From the NCBI GenBank assembly GCA_030549495.1, contig JAUIRK010001059.1:124001-188000 (forward strand): DNA of 64,000 nucleotides, in the 5' to 3' direction. The stretch is from Nectonema munidae (taxonomy: Eukaryota; Nematomorpha; Nectonematoida; Nectonematidae). Below the pieces are notes generated by a model that saw nothing but the letters and a program-made list of their open reading frames with translations, was not told the DNA's origin and made no database searches. Of the stretch, positions 58,301 through 64,000 are shown piece after piece; within the stretch, counting starts at the first letter, position 1; each line of letters begins with the position of its first letter. Made by a program: the position numbers and the translations under genes.

Positions 58301-60589
58301 AACCAATATACGCATTCATTTCATTAAAATTTTTATAGTTGATATGAGGGTAACGTGAATTGCCTAATTTTTGCTGAAATTTGTTTCTATATGTTTGGTA
58401 GTAAATTTAACTACTTCATCGATTTATAATCGTTTATATTTCAATGGGGCAAAATAAATCACAGAGGGATTTATTAATTATTTTATCAATCTATATATAG
58501 CTTAGTTTGATTAGTAGAAAGTGTGTGAGAAATGAAAATAAGGTATATTAGAGCTCGTATATATGTAGTTATTAGCCCCTCCAAATAAAAATTTCTGCCT
58601 ACGTTACTGTGTGTGTGTATAAATACAATATTCTCTTGATAAAACGAATTTCCATTTTTATTATTTCTAGTTGCAACAAAAAAGTAGCGAGGAAGGGTAA
58701 CCGTAGCCACAGTAGATTTAAACTTTTTAGAGGTGTACTACAACGGGGGAATGAGTAAGGTTGGTTGGATACCTTGTTTCGATAGCACAAGTAAGTTCTT
58801 ATGTTCGATCCCGCATCAAACCATCTTTTCCTATAGTTCGACACAAGCGGTGTAATTGCGCATTGTTGATGAAAAACGTACCTTACCTTTACTATAATTC
58901 TTTCAAGGATATTTCAATTAGTTGTGTTGGCGAATATGTATTTTGTTTATAGTGTACTTTATTTTAGGTAGGACACTTAGAACCATGGGAAAAAGGATCA
59001 AGGAAGACAGCTGGACAAACAGGAATGTGTGGAGGAGTAAATATTTTTATCCTAAGGGAGGGCCTTTTAAGTGGGTCGAATAACTATAAATTAGCCTTTT
59101 GCTAGGAATTATTTGATTTTTAATATTATTAACAAATGATAAAGGAATTTATTACTCTTTTCAACTATACTAAGATTGAAGAATAATGGCAGTTTGTTCA
59201 CTGTTTTCAGCAAGGTGCCAAGTCGTAATGTCGACAAACTGCTGCCTTCTACTGAGTCAACAAAACTGTAAAGGAAACCATTAATGTTTATCCTGAAATC
59301 ATAAGAAATGTAGCTAGAACTTTAACTGCAATGCCATCTACTCAAGCTAGGGTTGAAAGACCCCTCTCCTCTCAAAATTATTAGATTCGGTTCAAGAGCT
59401 CTTTAGAAGAAGATATAACAGAAGCTATTTCATTTTAAGAATATTTTAACCTGCAAAATTAATTGTTTGTGTGTTTCACTTGCAAAAATATGAATTTAAC
59501 TTTAGATTTAGTAAAATTTTTCAATACTATGTGTCTTACTAATTGAATTGAGTTGTTCTATTTTTTCAAAGTTTAAAATAGCTGTATATATAAACAAATT
59601 AGAATGAAATAGTTATAAAGCATAGTTCTCATAGGTATGATTAATTAGAACTTTTCAAAAGTTTAAAATTTGTCGAATAAAACAATAAAAAAGTCCAGTC
59701 TTTTCTATCATTCATTTCAGTTTGCTAATGCTGTTAAAATCCCAGATAAAATTGGGGAATTTGAAATTAACTATATTCGCAATAATATCAATTCACATCT
59801 GTGATTATTTTTATACATGTTTTATTAATTAAAAATAAATATTTTATGCTCTTGTTTTTTAAAATTTTTTAATTCAATTTAAAAGATTTTCTTATTTGAA
59901 AACTAGAATTTTCCAAAAAAATATCTTTATGACTGTATAACTGTCTCATATAGGAGAAAATTTCGAAAAATCAATCAAAATAATATTTTGACACTTTTGA
60001 TGTTTTGATAAAAAAACATTTCAATAAACTTAAATCTAATTATTAATATAATAATGGCATTTGAAGCATCTAAATAGTGTTGTATTGGATGATTTAAGTA
60101 ACTCGCAAATATTAAATTTTTTGATTGACATATGTCATTTTTCAATGGAAAGTTATTTTTTAAATTCTACACGTCATCATTTTTTTCAGCTCCGTTGATT
60201 TGCTATTTTTTCATGGAGACACCATTTCAAGTATTTCCGCCTACAATTCATTGCAAGGTAAAAAAAAGGCATCTTACATGTCAGGGACAAATTTTTTAAT
60301 CGTTTAAAACAGGGTAGGGGTTTTAGGAGGAATCTCTCCGAGATGTGCGTCCCTGATACATTTCCTTGTCTTGTGTTGTGTCACCGCACAAAGTACTTCG
60401 GCACCTGCTAGGCTTAACTTTGAACGCATTATCTTAGGTGCGGGGTGTAGGCGCTGGCGGCATCGTGTCCACGGCCTTCTGCATTCTTTTCAAGTTGTTC
60501 ACGACACGCATCTCGCGCAAACAACTCTCCATTCTCATCAATCACCGAGATTCTCCCTTCATCCGCGGCATTGGCTTCTTGTACATCAG
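55122..60589 (+). CDS. PRPF38B: Pre-mRNA-splicing factor 38B (three exons seen, 3' part not found)
   Basis: Exons 55122-55304, 58968-59036 and 60438-60589 join in phase 0, 0 and leave two bases. They read NTLPIWGNDKSMNLNHLILT, LCELKTFHEIVDEIYYK; VGHLEPWEKGSRKTAGQTGM then CGG; VRGVGAGGIVSTAFCILFKL and DSPFIRGIGFLYIR. This is the PRP38 domain in the 38B version: human PRPF38B has NVLPLWGNEKTMNLNPMILT, EPWEKGSRKTAGQTGM and VRGVGTGGIVSTAFCLL. PRP38-domain proteins act in spliceosome activation in the nucleus. The remaining domain part and the RS tail were not found up to 64000 and probably lie further on. Introns of 3.66 and 1.40 kb hold hAT sequences. Confidence 0.93.
55799..57911 (+). mobile_element. 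hAT element with BED-type transposase remnant (ZBED5/FAM200-like)
   Basis: Ends CAATGGTTTTCAAACTG and, inverted, CAGTGGTCCACAAACTG; eroded target duplication CTCTAGTT/TTCTATCT. Inside: KMKYDDSCLKFGFT with a Cys-rich BED start (56050-56150), LLLYSNVGWLSKGKVSKRYY (57080-57140), and RFATTYECEQAFSM at 57595-57635, the hAT dimerisation region, near the end. The transposase has many breaks. It lies in PRPF38B intron 1. Confidence 0.8.
57920..58967. other. PRPF38B intron 1, 3' part; nothing recognised
   Basis: A more G+C-rich patch at about 58680-58860 has no homology I recognise and its frames are closed. Confidence 0.3.
58968..59036 (+). CDS. PRPF38B: PRPF38B exon 2
   Basis: Acceptor actttattttag, donor GGAGGA|GTAAAT, 23 codons VGHLEPWEKGSRKTAGQTGM plus CGG; nearly identical to vertebrate PRPF38B. 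Confidence 0.93.
59150..59460 (+). mobile_element. hAT C-terminal fragment
   Basis: YPEIIRNVARTLTAMPSTQA then RVERPLSSQNY and SSLEEDITEAISF (59295-59440) match the hAT dimerisation region (x-MPATxAxVERxFS...). A different subfamily from the 55.8-kb element. In PRPF38B intron 2. Confidence 0.65.
60438..60589 (+). CDS. PRPF38B: PRPF38B exon 3
   Basis: Acceptor cattatcttag, donor ATCAG|GTTAGT; 50 codons plus two bases: VRGVGAGGIVSTAFCILFKL, then RISRKQLSILINHRDSPFIR, GIGFLYIR. Markedly higher G+C and CpG than surrounding introns. Confidence 0.93.
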
Positions 60590-61728
60590 GTTAGTTCTTT
60601 GTCCTTTCGCTCTTCCTTCTTCCACTTGCTTTGTTTAGACTCTGCCAACCTCCTTCTGATTTGTGGGATTGGCTCCGAGATTATTTGCAAGATGAAGAGG
60701 TAATTGGTCCTTTTATTTCTCGATATTCAGCTTGCCCACCACATAAAAAGCACTGATAAACATTGCTGAACCCAACTTTAAAATATTACACTTTAAAGAT
60801 TTAAGCCTATGTATTAGTGTCAATACTTGAAGTATGATGTTTTTCACAATCCAAACATTTCATTTATATTAAAGCTGTCTTCAGATTTCAGACAATAGAC
60901 AAAATTTTAGATTTTTCCTAGAAATTAATTATTCTTTCTGTGAAGTTTGGATCAACCAAAGAATAAATCATGTAACTAGACAAAAACGTATATATTTGCC
61001 AATTTAAATTTTCTATTTTTATAGTATATATTATATATATTCCTCTAAAATCTCGTAATGCGAAAATATTCATATATCATTTTTTTGCTGAAATTGTTCT
61101 ATGGAGCAATTAAAAGTGCATCTAATTATTATTTTAATTATATTGAAAAAACTTTTCATCGATCGTCTCTTTTTTAAAGATCCTTACTTAACACTTGAAT
61201 ATAAGTAACTATAGCTCATTATATATAGGTGGAAGTATGGCTAGCCATTATTATGCTTATAATAAAAATAATGAGATAATAGAGAAGTATAACGTTCACT
61301 TAATCCTATTCGAGACGGGCTATTTTCATTTCCTCATTTACAGTCATCAATTCAAGTTTCAATCATTTCCTTCTTTTTTCTAAAACTATTGAATATTTTT
61401 ACAAAATCTCGTGTTAACCCACTAAATAATTGATTTGGAATAGGAAGGTGTCATTTATTTTTCATTAAAATCAGTCAATGCCAATTATATAAACTTGAAA
61501 ATATATTATAAATTTCACATTTTTTGGATTAATATTTTCTTAATTTATTTAATAAACTAACTTTGGTTGTTTCACTCAAAATTGCTTGGTCAATTTAGTT
61601 AAAAAAATATTAAATGTTTTTGAAGAAAATTTTCAGCCAAAAATAACATATTTGATTGACATTTTCTTATTCAAATGACCAAAACTGAGTCCAAAAATGA
61701 AAGAAGAGGATTGAGAATAAAAATAATA
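60590..61728. other. Downstream PRPF38B intron; nothing recognised
   Basis: A+T-rich; no next PRPF38B exon (expected to begin near YTQPP) found. Confidence 0.35.
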
Positions 61729-62941
61729 CAGTGGGACCTCGGTTTTCGAACGTCTCGGTACTCGTACAATTCGGTTTTCGACCGAAAAAAACCGAGCCGA
61801 AATTGTTTCAGTTTTCGAACAGAATTCGGTATTCAGCCAGCTGCCAAACACGTGATGAACGCAAATTTTCAAAGAATACTAACAAGTAGAAGTAATAATT
61901 AAAAGGTTTTAATGATAGATAGATAGAAGAGCATTACAATCTTCTTTCTTCTCATATTAACAACATTCAATTTAATAGTTAGACACACATGAACAACTGG
62001 CATCCAATATTTATATAAAACGTACACATAGAATTGATAACACATTTACACATTATATATACTACCAGTGCACATAACATATAGTATAATCATTCTTGCA
62101 CTTAACAAATCATACTCTCATTTTTTATGATTTACACTTGTCACTTGCGTTTTCTTTCTTTTTCCCTTAGTAGGTAGGAACTTATAAAATGACATTTTTA
62201 TCAAATTTTTATGTCATTATTTAGATACAGTGATAATGATGTCTTCTAAAGAAAATGTAAGTGACGGTGACAAAGGAGGGCGAAGAACTAAGAGAGTAAC
62301 CCAAGAAGTAAAGGTTATGAAAATAATAGTAATGATGATGAAAATGAAGAAAAAGGTGAGGATAGAATGTTTCAAGTGCTCAAATTAAAGAAATTAAAAC
62401 CCTAAAACTTTAGAAAAGTAGCACCTAAAAACGGTGACTACACACACACAGAACAGTAAACCTGTTCAATGACGATGTGATGACTCATTTTAAAAAAATA
62501 TTAAACAGCCGACAAAAACAACAGACGCTGCAAAAATTTATACTGAAAAGGACAGATACTACGAAGCAAATCCTGCCTGAGCCGAAAAAACAAAGATTAG
62601 ATGTAGAACAAAATGAAAACTGTGATTCTGAAAAAGTTACTGTAGAAGAGGGCTCTACTTCTGAGTAGTAACTTGCTCTGTTATTCACTTGTACATTATG
62701 AATAAACATTTTTTCTTTAATTTTTCCCTTTAGTAATACAGTGAGTGGTACTTTGGTTTTTGACAATGATTTGTTTGTACAAAGTCCTACATACGTGAAC
62801 AGTACAGGTGATTTAGTCTTTGAGAACGGATTATTTCCTTTTACATTAATTCCTATGGGAATAAGTGATTCGCTATTCGATCAAATCGGTTTTCGAACAC
62901 TTTGTAGAAACGAATTATGGTCGAAAACCGAGGTACCACTA
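61729..62941 (+). mobile_element. Tigger/pogo deletion derivative (element 3)
   Basis: Ends CAGTGGGACCTCGGTTTTCG and, inverted, TAGTGGTACCTCGGTTTTCG, with TA next to the left end. Most of the transposase is gone. The C-terminal tail survives at 62477-62668, reading MMTHFKKILNSRQKQQTLQK, the typical Tigger end, with AATAAA after it. A third end-like sequence at about 62738 (CAGTGAGTGGTACTTTGG) lies inside. Confidence 0.8.
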
Positions 62942-62989
62942 TTCTAGAAAATAATTTTTGTCGTCAAACACAAACATGATTGACATTTT

Positions 62990-63740
62990 CACACTTTAAT
63001 TGCAAAAAAATGATTCGAAAAATAAAATCTGCATGTTCGATTTATTTAAAACAATATTTTATTTAAAATCTGGATAAATGTTCTTGGAGACACTTTCTCA
63101 GACGTAAACTGCAAATACTTTTAGTCATTTCCAAATCATAGTTGCTAAAACTGAGTTGAGAAACTAAATTGGGATTGTGGATTTGTTCTAAAAAATATAT
63201 TTAGTTTAAATTTTAGTTAATATTCTTTAAGATTTAGACGTAAACCTCAAAATTGATTGACACCTTGAGACATTTTGAAAACCAAATCGCAAAAAATGAC
63301 TCCGGTATTTAAATTGGCACGTTTGATTTAGTATAAAAATGTGTATTTTTTTTTAATTTGAATAATATTCATAGATACAATTTTCAGGGGTAAACCACAA
63401 ATTTTATTGACATTTTTATAAATTTTCACACCCTAATAGTGAAAACAGTCAAGAAATTAGATCAGCATGGTCGATTTGGTATTAAAAAAATAATTTTATT
63501 TAAAATTCGAATAATATTCTTGGAAGAAAAATTTGAGTGTAAACCGCCAAATTGATTTTTACTTTTAGACAAATTGCAAAAATTGAGTACGGAAATGAAA
63601 TCAGCATGATTGATTTAGTATAAAAATAAATATTTTATTTAAAATTTGAATACTATTTTTGGACACAATTTTCAGGCAAAACCGAAAATTTTATTGACAC
63701 TTTAATATTTTCACACCCTAATAGTGATTGATTGACAGTT
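62990..63740 (+). repeat. Five-unit tandem repeat, ~130-150 bp period
   Basis: The signature GTAAAC-[CT]-GCAAA, preceded by TCAGACG- or TCAGGGG-like bases, recurs at about 63104, 63237, 63389, 63537 and (eroded) 63675. Units also share CAGCATGGTCGATTTGGT and TTTTATTTAAAATTTGAATA. Same family as 16130-16480. Confidence 0.75.
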
Positions 63741-64000
63741 TTTGACATGAGAGGGTCATTCAACTACCATGAAAATAGTATCAAAATGATGCAGCTAACG
63801 ATTTTAGTAAAATCACAAAGTTTGAAGGCATATATAATTCAGCCAATTTTGCACAATATAAATTTTAGTCTATCGGAAATCAAGTCATATATTATTGTTT
63901 GAGCAATTCTATCACAAGGAGATTTTTTTAACGTTTCTTATGATCTCACTTGAAACGTTTCTTCTTAGGATATCAATACAATAAACAACGAAATTAAGCT
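63741..64000. other. No feature recognised
   Basis: A+T-rich end of the window. Confidence 0.3.

Noticed and set aside
1-64000. tRNA, rRNA, CRISPR array or bacterial operon signals
   Set aside because: No A/B box pair in proper spacing, no repeat-spacer array, and all genes are split by introns.
1-64000. LTR retroelements or other capsid- or envelope-bearing elements
   Set aside because: No paired long direct repeats with TG..CA ends and no gag, protease or integrase segments were seen; the retroelements present are RTE LINEs and a Penelope-like one.

Overview
The window is A+T-rich metazoan DNA, probably from an arthropod or another invertebrate. It has spliced host genes with short, phase-consistent exons, long introns packed with decayed transposons, and no prokaryotic signals. 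The species cannot be fixed from the sequence alone. Three host genes are visible. (1) A + strand gene at about 0.4-11.4 kb has ten phase-compatible exons, FGDF/FGEF motifs, a helical C-terminal part and a poly(A) signal; it resembles aftiphilin/gamma-synergin clathrin-adaptor accessory proteins, though the name is tentative. (2) A - strand USP16/USP45-type ubiquitin protease lies at 20.15-40.74 kb. Part of its ZnF-UBP, the Cys box, QxDSHE box, zinc-finger CxxC pairs, acidic insert, His box and Asp are spread over eight well-supported exons plus one candidate first exon. (3) A + strand PRPF38B-type pre-mRNA splicing factor begins at 55.1 kb; three exons are seen and the 3' part lies beyond 60.59 kb or outside the window.

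Layout: 0-11.4 kb host gene 1, with an orphan transposase-like element (family A, copy 1) in an intron. 11.4-20 kb is the space between two convergent genes: a piggyBac element with a hAT MITE inserted in its terminal palindrome, an RTE LINE fragment, family A copy 2, an ~80-bp inverted repeat and a ~150-bp-period repeat. 20-40.7 kb is the USP gene, whose introns hold a Penelope-like retroelement, a hAT MITE, a second piggyBac, an RTE tail, orphan family B and a short RTE derivative with a perfect 17-bp target duplication. 41-55 kb is intergenic: two Tigger/pogo remnants, a third piggyBac, another RTE deletion copy, hAT fragments, a hAT MITE and family A copy 3. 55-64 kb is the PRPF38B gene, with a hAT (Buster-type target site) in intron 1, a hAT 3' fragment in intron 2, then a Tigger deletion derivative and a tandem-repeat block.

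The host genes are unrelated in function (membrane-traffic accessory, deubiquitination, splicing). The clearest theme is TE colonisation of introns: DNA transposons (hAT, piggyBac, Tigger), RTE LINEs and a Penelope-like element, plus two multi-domain orphan families (A in three copies, B in one). The conserved acidic residues and C/H motifs of A and B suggest undescribed or poorly classified RNase H-fold DDE/D transposases. I saw no LTR retroelement, tRNA, rRNA or CRISPR-like array.
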